Of a stretch of 64,000 bases of DNA, positions 28,207 to 35,931 are shown in pieces. Source of the stretch: Paenibacillus eucommiae (lineage in GTDB: Bacteria > Bacillota > Bacilli > Paenibacillales > NBRC-103111); contig NZ_JAGGLB010000033.1 in NCBI RefSeq assembly GCF_017874215.1, positions 1 through 64,000 of the forward strand. Reading direction: 5' to 3'. Each line of letters begins with the position of its first letter. Positions within the stretch are counted from its first letter, which is position 1. Under the pieces are notes generated by a model that did no database searches, had not been told where the DNA came from, and saw only the letters and a list, made by a program, of their open reading frames with translations. The position numbers and the translations under genes were made by a program.

Positions 28207-30951
28207 TCAAACTTGACGGAATCGTAATTTGACCGTGACAATTTGATAAGGTCCTGCCTGCAGGCGCACTTGGCTGCCCGTCCATTCCACCGGCCCGGCC
28301 GACTGTTCGTCCAGATTAACCAACTCCGCGTGAGCCGGTTCGGAAGGCAGCAGCAGACTGCCAGAAACGGAATGGTTCGTTACGTTGAAGCAGCGTACGA
28401 TCACGCTCTCCGAATCGTCCTCGGCCGATTTAATGGAGCTAATAACCAGCCCCTCCCCGTTAATTCCCATATAGCTGCGGCTCATCGGGAGATTGGCTTC
28501 CCTGCGGTGTGGGGTTTCATACAGGGGCGTCTCTATATTACGCTGTATGGCACGGGCTCCGGCTCTCTCATGCAGCATTTCCGCGAATAGTCCTGCCTTC
28601 TCATCCTGACCAAAGAGACGTATCGCGTATTCAAAGGATAATTCGCCCAGCAGCTGTCCTCCGTCGCCCCCGTCAGTCAGCACTTCTCTCCGGGTGCTCC
28701 GGAACAAGGTCAGCGCAAGGGTCCGGCTCTTGTCGTTCCGAACCGCTGCCTCATATAAGCCGTTGCTGAATAGAGCAAATCCGGCTTCGTCATCCTGGAG
28801 ATAAATAAGTCCGTTATGCGGTACCGTCTCGCGGTCGGGATTGAGCGATTTCGAACGGTCGGGACGGTCGATCTGTCTTTCAACCATTTCGAAAGGAGTA
28901 CTTGTCATATAGGCTTCCGAACGGATGCCTGTCGGAAATACCGCTTTCAGCCGATGGTCCCGCGCTTCATTACGCACGATCGTCCGGATCCGGAGCAGCG
29001 GGTCATTCTTGCGCAGCTCCAACGTCGTTCGGATAGGCAATGACAGACGGCTCGTTGAGCGCTTTACCGCGCCTAACTGCGTTTCCGCCGGAACGTCAAG
29101 CGTCGCTTCGATCTGAATCATCGCGACGAAAGGACCGTTCTGTACAACAGAGATCTGCGTTTGTTTGCCATAACTGGTGTATGTGGAGTTCACAGCCGCC
29201 GATACGTGGCTCCATCCGTCTCCGGTGTCCGACTCATCCTCGAATTGCAGCAATTCGCAATACGTTTTTCCCGTCTTCTTGTCGGTCAGGTCGAACGTAC
29301 CGTCAGACCGGATCTTAAGCTCGTAACACCCGTTGTCCCAAGTATGGACGTCCGATTGCATCGAACCGGGATAGCGCACTGGAACAGATAGCTGCGGAGC
29401 GTCGTATTGGCCATGCTCAGGCAGCTTCATCTCGTTCTGTTCATACGTATAAGAGGCGTACCCGAATGACGGTACTTTAGCATGCAGCGCAAGGCGAAAC
29501 CGGTCGACTGTCTCAGCGCCCGGGATGTCGCGATACGGCCGAAGGCGCTGTATACTGTCCCGTTCAATGTCCAGCACCTGGTAAGGCACTTCTTCACCGT
29601 CTGCATCGCGGATCACGAATGACGTTCCCATCAAATGCGGCAATCGGATCAAGGCGTCCGAGCCGCCCGGTAAACGCAATTCCATTATGGTTACACCGTC
29701 GATGGAGAGCTGGGAGGCATTGAAAAGCGTAATGATGCCTTTCTTCCAGCCATCAAGCAAGCTTTCAACCGAGATGTGATTCGTCAAATACGTCAGTCTC
29801 TCCTCGGCCACCGCATTGGATATTAATAAGCTTTGATCGAAACGAAACAGCATATCGCGGTGTACCTGATCGATGGAACAACCGCTGATCGAATCGTGCG
29901 GATGGTTTTGCAGCAAGAATTTCCAGCTCAACGACAGTAAACCGCGCGGATACTCCAACCCTTCCAAGGAGCCGAATATCGCCCATGGCTCCGCCCAACG
30001 CTCGATGGTTGTTTCGCAGCGCTGATTAAGCTGCTTCAAGTGCACACGGGATGACAGTACATTGGCCGGCGTCCAGTTGTTATTGCCGCTATGACCGGGA
30101 TCGCGCTGTTCGCCTATGTAACGCTTCAGCTGCACATCCTGTATATGCGTTCGAAGCGCTTCCAAATAAGAGCTTAACGACGAATGCTCAAATTGCACAG
30201 GCAGCCCGGATTTGTTCAGAACGTCCAGCATCCATGGCAGCATGGGCTCAATTTCAATATGATCCACTCCGTCAAGCCCAAGCGCGATGCCAACAGTAGC
30301 ACGTCGTTCCTTGTAGGCGAGCATCTCTTTGGCCCGATCGACAAGCTCCGCCGGCTCGTATTTCCTGCTTGAAAACGGCCAACGCATAAAGAAGAAAAAG
30401 TCGCCGTAGCTGCGGTCCTCGTCCAGCTTCAGCCCGAATACCTCACTGCCGTCCGGACTGGCCCACATGATTTCCGACGGATCCGCATCGCCGTAGAAAC
30501 CACGAAACAAAACTGCATTATCGATATTGAACCCCTGCAGCAATTGCGGCATTTGTCCGATATGGCCAAAAATATCGCTTAGGAACCCCGATTTCATCGG
30601 CTCCACTCCCCAAGATCGGGCCTTGCGAAAGCCGAGCAGCAAGTTGCGGATCAGCGACTCGCCGCTGACGAGAAATTCGTCGGGCATCACGTACCAGGGT
30701 CCGACTTCAATGCGTCCCTTCCGAATGAACCCCAGAAGCTGTTCCGTTCGTTCCGGCCGGATTTCCAGGTAATCGTCAACGATTATGGTTTGCCCATCCA
30801 ACATAAAGTACTTATAGGACGGGTCTTGCTCCAATGTGTCGAGAAGCTCATCCATCATATAAACAAGCCGGATACGGAAATTTTGAAAATCCTGATACCA
30901 CTCCCGGTCCCAATGGGTATGGGAAACTACGAATAATTTGTGAATGTCCAT
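28207..30951 (-). CDS. GH38-family alpha-mannosidase
   Basis: A 914-residue cytosolic glycosidase. HTHWDREW at residues 11-18 holds the zinc-binding His and Asp, and the Asp in SDIFGH (about residue 126) matches the catalytic nucleophile. The C-terminal beta-sandwich half is complete. Length and lack of a signal peptide fit the bacterial MngB-like branch, which hydrolyses alpha-mannosides, some phosphorylated. First gene of the importer operon, so it likely works on the imported glycan. Confidence 0.9.
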   Translation of the reverse strand: MDIHKLFVVSHTHWDREWYQDFQNFRIRLVYMMDELLDTLEQDPSYKYFMLDGQTIIVDDYLEIRPERTEQLLGFIRKGRIEVGPWYVMPDEFLVSGESLIRNLLLGFRKARSWGVEPMKSGFLSDIFGHIGQMPQLLQGFNIDNAVLFRGFYGDADPSEIMWASPDGSEVFGLKLDEDRSYGDFFFFMRWPFSSRKYEPAELVDRAKEMLAYKERRATVGIALGLDGVDHIEIEPMLPWMLDVLNKSGLPVQFEHSSLSSYLEALRTHIQDVQLKRYIGEQRDPGHSGNNNWTPANVLSSRVHLKQLNQRCETTIERWAEPWAIFGSLEGLEYPRGLLSLSWKFLLQNHPHDSISGCSIDQVHRDMLFRFDQSLLISNAVAEERLTYLTNHISVESLLDGWKKGIITLFNASQLSIDGVTIMELRLPGGSDALIRLPHLMGTSFVIRDADGEEVPYQVLDIERDSIQRLRPYRDIPGAETVDRFRLALHAKVPSFGYASYTYEQNEMKLPEHGQYDAPQLSVPVRYPGSMQSDVHTWDNGCYELKIRSDGTFDLTDKKTGKTYCELLQFEDESDTGDGWSHVSAAVNSTYTSYGKQTQISVVQNGPFVAMIQIEATLDVPAETQLGAVKRSTSRLSLPIRTTLELRKNDPLLRIRTIVRNEARDHRLKAVFPTGIRSEAYMTSTPFEMVERQIDRPDRSKSLNPDRETVPHNGLIYLQDDEAGFALFSNGLYEAAVRNDKSRTLALTLFRSTRREVLTDGGDGGQLLGELSFEYAIRLFGQDEKAGLFAEMLHERAGARAIQRNIETPLYETPHRREANLPMSRSYMGINGEGLVISSIKSAEDDSESVIVRCFNVTNHSVSGSLLLPSEPAHAELVNLDEQSAGPVEWTGSQVRLQAGPYQIVTVKLRFRQV

Positions 30952-31070
30952 ATGGTCGATCCCCCTTATCCATTAATAGATCTGATCAACAATGCATTGA
31001 GCAGAAGGTTATTTACAAAGCCGTGACTCGTACCATATGCCCTTTTCAATATTTGGCATATGCTTTATTA

Positions 31071-31107
31071 CATATTGTATTATATTATATTATAACATAT
31101 AGGTCAA
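31071..31107 (-). promoter_or_regulatory. Promoter plus operator-like element for the GH38/importer operon
   Basis: On the minus strand: -35 TTGACC (31102-31107), 17-base spacer, -10 TATAAT (31079-31084), then ACAATATG. The spacer and -10 closely match the promoter at 17296-17324. Confidence 0.8.
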
Positions 31108-31354
31108 TTATAATATTACATAGTTTTGCATCACCACTAATCAATCACCTCCAAGCATCATCGGTAGCAAAAAAGTACTGAATTTTTTGAATCCAACCCA
31201 TTCACTTCCCCATATCCCTTCGCACATACCAGATCCCGTTGAGGCCTCTGTTGCCAGATGAGTGCCAATTTGCAAACTTAGCTCCTAGCTTAAAATCATT
31301 TTCCAATTCAAAAACCTCCTGTGGAATGTTTTGAATTGAACTTTCTGAAAGAGA

Positions 31355-31386
31355 CGATGCCCCCGTGTACAATCAACGGGGCATCG
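31355..31386 (-). terminator. GC-rich hairpin downstream of the FMN-riboswitch-like element
   Basis: CGATGCCCCGT pairs with ACGGGGGCATCG (one bulge). It follows the riboswitch-like core by about 40 bases, where an expression-platform terminator would lie. Only a weak TCTCTTTC tract follows. Confidence 0.45.
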
Positions 31387-31424
31387 CCAAACAGACCTGT
31401 AAAAAATTGAATTTTAACAAGTTG

Positions 31425-31590
31425 TCCTTTACCTTCTCCCATCCGGACTATACCGTCGGCCTTGGAATTTCACCAAGTCAGTCCCAGCATCAGCAGGTCG
31501 TATTTTCGTCTTGTTCTCCATTGAATTTCCGCATACGATCATTCCTGAGTAGGAATCAGTACAACCACCTTTTCCGACTGTGCATCAGAA
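31425..31590 (-). promoter_or_regulatory. FMN riboswitch (RFN element)-like, 5' half degenerate
   Basis: The minus strand holds GGTGAAATTCC (P6), GCCGACGGTATAGTC and GGATGGGAGAAGG in the order and spacing of the 3' half of the FMN aptamer. The 5' half should contain GGGCAGGGTGAAATTCCC and CCGGCGGT but is poorly matched, and the P1 partner of GAAGGTAAAGG is not found. No riboflavin gene lies downstream: the next gene on this strand is the alpha-mannosidase, 470 bases away with its own promoter. Probably a decayed or orphan switch. Confidence 0.6.
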
Positions 31591-31757
31591 CATGATATTG
31601 CCATGCCGCTCCTTCCACATTTCGAATTTAAGTCGCGGCATGCTTTCCCTCCCGTTTTTTCAGAATTTATTTTGAGAACTCAGCCTTACATTAATTCTGT
31701 GCTGCTGGAGATAATAATTTTTGTGTAAATTATGATAAAAAAGGAGCAATTAATTAA

Positions 31758-32276
31758 ATGGGCATTTTAAGCGGTAATCCCAAAGATGAACCCATGCATT
31801 ATGGGGAAATCTCTAGTGTATGGATGGCGTCTACAGTAGCAAAAGGCGCTGTATCCTGCTATCAAGCATATTTAAATCACGCTGGAGATAAAGACCTAAA
31901 AAAAGTACTGGGTGATCTTATTGATCAGGCTAAGCTAGAAATTAAAGAATGCGACACCTTGCTCACTGATAACGGGATTGCTCCTTCACCAACATTACCT
32001 GAGAGACCACAAGTAAAGCTCGAAGACATCCCAGCTGGCGCAAGGTTTACTGATCCTGAAATAGCCGCTAAAATTTCGGCAGATATTTCTGTTGGACTCG
32101 TTGCTTGTAGCCAGGCGATGGGCCAATCAATTAGAGAGGATATTGGTGCTTTATTTGCTAAGTACCATCTCACTAAAGCAGCATCTGGCCTTAGATTACT
32201 CCAGATAAATAAGGAAAAAGGTTGGCTAATTCCTCCTCCGCTTCAATTAAAGAGATTAGAAACTGTTAACGCATAA
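31758..32276 (+). CDS. DUF3231-family protein
   Basis: A 172-residue soluble, mostly helical protein of the DUF3231 family, common in spore-forming Bacillales and sometimes spore-associated (related to the coat protein F/ferritin-like group). The start HYGEISSVWMAS and a second helical half follow the family pattern; this is a single-repeat form. AAAGGAG lies upstream. It stands alone before a terminator. No biochemical role is known. Confidence 0.8.
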   Translation: MGILSGNPKDEPMHYGEISSVWMASTVAKGAVSCYQAYLNHAGDKDLKKVLGDLIDQAKLEIKECDTLLTDNGIAPSPTLPERPQVKLEDIPAGARFTDPEIAAKISADISVGLVACSQAMGQSIREDIGALFAKYHLTKAASGLRLLQINKEKGWLIPPPLQLKRLETVNA

Positions 32277-32287
32277 ATTTAATTTGG

Positions 32288-32318
32288 AATCCTGCTCATT
32301 GAGTGGGATTTTTTCTTG
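32288..32318 (+). terminator. Terminator after the DUF3231 gene
   Basis: AATCCTGCTCA pairs with TGAGTGGGATT around two bases, then TTTTTC. Confidence 0.75.
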
Positions 32319-32406
32319 CTCTTGAATCCTTGTGAAAGGTATTCCAGCGAGTACTTTTGGCTAAAACTGGGGAACCTATTGTCATCAATTTAAGGAGTCG
32401 ATTTCC

Positions 32407-33060
32407 ATGGCATCTAATCGAAAGTGGACAAATGCAGACATTCCATTCACTAAAAATAAATCTTTACAAGTGATGATCTTCATTTTCATCATATTTTTTG
32501 GAGTAATGGCCATATCGCCCACTGATCGAACTCAATGGTTTGGTTATAGCCTATCGCTTGTCGTGGTTTTCCTTATCCTTGTCTTCACATATAAGAAGTT
32601 TCGTTTTTCAAACTTGTCCTATCTGCTGATGCTGATTTTCTTTTGTCTTCATACTTATGCGGCACATTATACATATGAAGGCACCCCGCTTGACCAATGG
32701 CTAAAAACAAATTTCCATACACACAGAAGCTACTACGATCGAGTCGTTCATTTCGCCTTCGGATTATTCTTTTCTTTTCCATTCCTAGAAATATTCAAAT
32801 CCAAATTTAAGCTCAGACGGATTTGGTTATATGTTCTGCCAGTTGTCGTAATACTCAGTTTCAGCGCGCTTTTCGAGATCTTTGAAATGCTCGGTGCTTT
32901 AATGGCTGGCCCAGGTGGAGAAGAAAAATTTGTTGGAATGCAAGGCGATATTTATGATACGCAAAAAGATATGGCATTAGGATTCCTAGGTGGTATAGTA
33001 TCTATGGGTATACTCGCTTTTTTTCTTATTTTTGACAAAAAGAAAAAGGAACCTACTTGA
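32407..33060 (+). CDS. DUF2238-family membrane protein (YjdF-like)
   Basis: A 217-residue integral membrane protein with about six hydrophobic segments. THRSYYDRVVHFAFGLFFSFP and the later FEIFEM/GDIYDTQKDM stretch with acidic and His residues are typical of DUF2238. AAGGAG precedes the ATG at 32407. The role is unknown; the conserved His and Asp in membrane-facing loops suggest metal or proton binding, which is inference. Confidence 0.82.
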   Translation: MASNRKWTNADIPFTKNKSLQVMIFIFIIFFGVMAISPTDRTQWFGYSLSLVVVFLILVFTYKKFRFSNLSYLLMLIFFCLHTYAAHYTYEGTPLDQWLKTNFHTHRSYYDRVVHFAFGLFFSFPFLEIFKSKFKLRRIWLYVLPVVVILSFSALFEIFEMLGALMAGPGGEEKFVGMQGDIYDTQKDMALGFLGGIVSMGILAFFLIFDKKKKEPT

Positions 33061-33095
33061 CGTAGATCCCTCCTCCAATACTACTATCATCAAAA

Positions 33096-34046
33096 TTAGA
33101 TTGCAACGGCAGGCTTCAGCCTTTTTGTAATAGTTGATTGAATGTCTTTAACCAGTTGTATGGACGCTTCAATTTCAACCTTCCTGGTCGATACGCTTTC
33201 AACGCTGCAGCCGATAGGTATTCCTTTATCGAGTCCGAAATCCAGGATTTCTTCAAAGATTTTTTGAGATAGTCTTATCGATTTATCCAATACATCATTT
33301 GAGTTATTTAAATCATTTTCTAGCCACTTTGGTATACTTATCCCTAACCATTTCATAAATTCCAAAGTTTTCGGGGAACCACAAGGTGCAAGATTGAATA
33401 AAATGGGCACCATTTCCAATCCATGTTCTCTGCAATAATAGTAATAATCGGACAAGAAATTTTTTGAAGCCTCAACATTATAGGTCGCCTGTGAAACAAA
33501 AAAATCACATCCATTGTTGATCTTGTGCACCATTCTTAAATGCTCATCATGCTTTTTCATATGTCTTTCAGGTATGACGACTCCTCCGAAGGTTAAGTTA
33601 TCATTTAAACTTTTGCTTAAATTATAAGCTTCTGTTAGCCCTAATTTAACCTCTTGTTTACTAGAAGAAGCCCCTACAAACACCGAAAACCTTTCTTGAT
33701 CCGTGTCAGCCTTTATCCAATCCGTCAAATGTGTCTCGGAATACTTCCCAACGCAACGATAAATAATTTTAGGAACGTTCAATTGGTTCAAATACTCATT
33801 ACTGTAAGTGGTGGGCTCAATAGTTGGCAGATATGGAAAAGGTCTTTCCTCTTCTATTCTATCGAATTCCTCCTGAACATCGTAAAGAATTAAGGCGTCT
33901 ATATCAAGATCTTGAAGTCTCTCACATTGTTTTTGCGAGATTTCAGCAATCTTTTCGGGCGTATTCGTTTCCTTTGGTGGTGTCATGCCATATGTTAATA
34001 TACCGGTCTGTTTACTTAATATTTTTTCTTTTAGCATATTTTTCAC
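33096..34046 (-). CDS. Methylenetetrahydrofolate reductase (MetF)-like protein
   Basis: A 316-residue TIM-barrel flavoenzyme-like protein. FSVFVGASSSKQEV, HDEHLRMVHKINNGCDFFVSQATYN and PILFNLAPCGS follow the MTHFR fold, with the FVSQATYN strand near the FAD/folate site. It stands apart from methionine genes, so it may be a divergent paralogue rather than the housekeeping MetF. The N-terminal region is shorter and less conserved than in E. coli MetF. Confidence 0.75.
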   Translation of the reverse strand: MKNMLKEKILSKQTGILTYGMTPPKETNTPEKIAEISQKQCERLQDLDIDALILYDVQEEFDRIEEERPFPYLPTIEPTTYSNEYLNQLNVPKIIYRCVGKYSETHLTDWIKADTDQERFSVFVGASSSKQEVKLGLTEAYNLSKSLNDNLTFGGVVIPERHMKKHDEHLRMVHKINNGCDFFVSQATYNVEASKNFLSDYYYYCREHGLEMVPILFNLAPCGSPKTLEFMKWLGISIPKWLENDLNNSNDVLDKSIRLSQKIFEEILDFGLDKGIPIGCSVESVSTRKVEIEASIQLVKDIQSTITKRLKPAVAI

Positions 34047-34617
34047 ATCCTTGCTTATCCGTCAGGTCAATAAACCAAAAACTTTAAGAACATCGGCAGT
34101 ATCATCGACAGTAATTATCTTATCCTTGTATTCACATTTTAGCATAAAATGAGGCAAAGAGTTATTGTTATACTTTTTATTCCAAGCTAAAAGATTTTGT
34201 ACGCTCTCTAGGGTCTCCCGTTTTTTGCTAGGGATTGTCCCATATTTACGCGCCTCATAACCTACTATATAGTCGGCAACAAAGAATTAGAATGCGAAAG
34301 AGACGGGTGCAAACGGGGACAGAGCAAATCAAAAGCAGCTTACGGACATAAGGTACGTTATCTGCGGGTTTTAAGGTCTTTTTTAGATCTTACGGACATG
34401 AGGTACGTTATTAGCCTTGCATAAGGGTAAATGGGCTCCTTTTTATCCAAATAAGGGATCTGATGTCCGTAAGCTTTCCTACATTAGGGGAATTACGGTA
34501 AATAAGCTCTCTGATGTCCGTAACGATGATTAATTGTGCCCTCTTGTCCCCTTTACTTGAATATTTAAGCTGCCTATTCCAGATGTTTGATGCCGACTAT
34601 ATAGTTGATAAAGATAA
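34047..34617. other. Intergenic region with repeats
   Basis: No gene is supported. The left part is unremarkable. From about 34300 to 34560 lies a repeat-bearing block with four 22-bp units (listed separately), edged by GGGGACAGAG and its rough inverse TCTTGTCCCC, which suggests a small non-autonomous mobile element. Confidence 0.5.
34340..34523. repeat. Four copies of a 22-bp repeat, two direct and two inverted
   Basis: Units at 34340-34361, 34390-34411 (plus) and 34451-34472, 34502-34523 (minus) share TTACGGACAT, then any base, AG, a variable stretch and TTAT. The opposed orientation lets the outer and inner pairs form stems. Confidence 0.8.
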
Positions 34618-34968
34618 ATGGAAAATCTTGAGGAATCTACTGAATGGTACATTAGTAATCTGGGATTCCAGGTACATTGGAAACGACCGGACAATAAAAT
34701 GACTATTCTTGCCCTTCCTTCAGGCCCGTCTATTTTTCTCTGTGAGACAGAATTACACCAGCGAAGGATGTCTGTCGTTATTGGTTTTGAAGCAGCGGAT
34801 ATCTGGAAGCTGTTATCGGATTTGCAAAGTAAAGGGGTGCGGATTAGCGAGATCAGAGAAAACAGAGGGGTAATCGAGGGAGAGGTTCTGGGAATCGATT
34901 TCGACTTTTTTGGTTGCTGGAAGGCTGCCAAAGCAAATGGCAGCCTTCGTTGCACTAACAGGTGCTGA
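34618..34968 (+). pseudogene. Truncated VOC (glyoxalase/bleomycin-resistance fold) gene
   Basis: The encoded 116 residues start inside the fold (STEWYISNLGFQV), with a TAA directly before the ATG and no ribosome binding site, so the first beta-strand is missing. IFLCETE and GVIEGEVLGIDFDFF match the domain, but the usual DPDGN ending is replaced by GCWKAAKANG, coding across a hairpin. Both ends appear lost; probably a decayed copy. Confidence 0.6.
34921..34946. terminator. Perfect hairpin between convergent genes
   Basis: AAGGCTGCCA pairs with TGGCAGCCTT. It lies between the VOC remnant and the convergent GlcG-like gene. No long T-run follows on either strand, so termination is likely but not certain. 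Confidence 0.5.
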
Positions 34969-34991
34969 AGCAATGCACTTTTTACTAAAAG

Positions 34992-35447
34992 TCACATAAA
35001 ATTATTAGCAGTCCCAATGCGTGCATGAGCATAGGACTCAAAGGCCTGAACAGCTGCATTGGCGACTGCTACGTCTTGCTCACCAGAACCGCCACTAACA
35101 CCAATAGCCCCAACGATCCTCCCTTCTCTCACAAGAGGAATTCCACCACTTAACACAACTACACGCCCTTGATTTGTCGTATTTATACCGTACAGGGGCC
35201 CATTAGGAAGAGCCGATTTAGCCAAGTTTGAAGTAGGCATTTTCATCGCAACGGCTGTCCATGCTTTATTTTGAGCGATGTCGATACCAGCCAGTCTTGC
35301 ATCATCCATCCGGTGAAAGGCGATTAAATGACCACCATCATCGACTATCGCAATATCCTCAGATATACCAAGCTCTTTGGCCTTACGTTCAGCATAATGC
35401 AGCAAAGCCTTGGCTACTTCCAACGTCAATTTCGTCAATTTCGTCAA
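34992..35447 (-). CDS. GlcG/HbpS-family (DUF336) protein
   Basis: A 151-residue protein of the heme-degrading/GlcG family, found with glycol metabolism or as a heme-binding protein. AIVDDGGHLIAFHRMD, GGIPLVREGRIVGAIGVSGG and a C-terminal A..A...F helix are typical. Its TTG start follows AAGGAG by nine bases. The 5' end is a 9-base tandem repeat (TTGACGAAA, two full units plus a partial), so TTG codons recur in frame. Role here unknown. Confidence 0.82.
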   Translation of the reverse strand: MTKLTKLTLEVAKALLHYAERKAKELGISEDIAIVDDGGHLIAFHRMDDARLAGIDIAQNKAWTAVAMKMPTSNLAKSALPNGPLYGINTTNQGRVVVLSGGIPLVREGRIVGAIGVSGGSGEQDVAVANAAVQAFESYAHARIGTANNFM

Positions 35448-35611
35448 TTATATTCTCTCCTTTATTTGCATAAAATCTTCCCTAATTTGATAGTATATGA
35501 TCTAATGATTGTACTGGGTGTCAAATTTAAATGATTGATCACACCGGATCAGTCGACCGTAGACAATGGTTACAAAAAAGAGTATGATTTGTTATTATTA
35601 AGCAATATTCA

Positions 35612-35893
35612 AACGCGATGATGAGAAGAGTAGGGAACAACGTTCTTGTACAGAGAGCTCCGGCAGCTGAAAAGGAGTAAAGAGCATCCTCCCGAACCAA
35701 GTCTCTGAGCAGCATGCAGGAACCATTATTGGGGATTGCGTGACGGGAGCTCCCGTTATTGAGCTAGAGTATAAGCATTGCCTGCAATGCCGTACTTGAA
35801 GAGGTTAATATGGCGACATATTAATGAATCTGGGGTGGTACCGCGATAATTTCGTCCCCAAGACACGAGGTCTTGGAGGTGAAGTTTTTTTGC
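35612..35893 (+). promoter_or_regulatory. T-box leader (Gln-specific) upstream of glnS
   Basis: The leader shows Stem I with the AGTA loop (GAAGAGTAGGGAA), the CAGAGAGC motif, and GAAC-CAA-GTCTCTGAG in which CAA (35698-35700) sits in the specifier position, a Gln codon. The T-box GGGGTGGTACCGCG lies at 35832-35845, and the terminator CCAAGAC/GTCTTGG with TTTTTTT at 35857-35893. Uncharged tRNA-Gln should favour read-through into glnS. Confidence 0.88.
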
Positions 35894-35931
35894 TGTTTTA
35901 TCACTTATTAGATCATTAGGAGGAGTCGGCA

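Larger units (their letters stand above)
31108..31757. other. Intergenic region with riboswitch-like element
   Basis: No gene is supported between the GH38 promoter and the DUF3231 gene. On the minus strand it holds an FMN-riboswitch-like element (31425-31590) and a downstream hairpin (31355-31386). The part at 31108-31354 shows nothing definite. A 76-codon plus-strand frame over the element is only its antisense. Confidence 0.6.

Noticed and set aside
31365..31595. Plus-strand frame over the riboswitch-like element
   Set aside because: It is the antisense of conserved FMN-aptamer sequence.
34618..34968. Intact VOC gene
   Set aside because: In-frame stop directly before the ATG, first strand missing and C-terminus lost.
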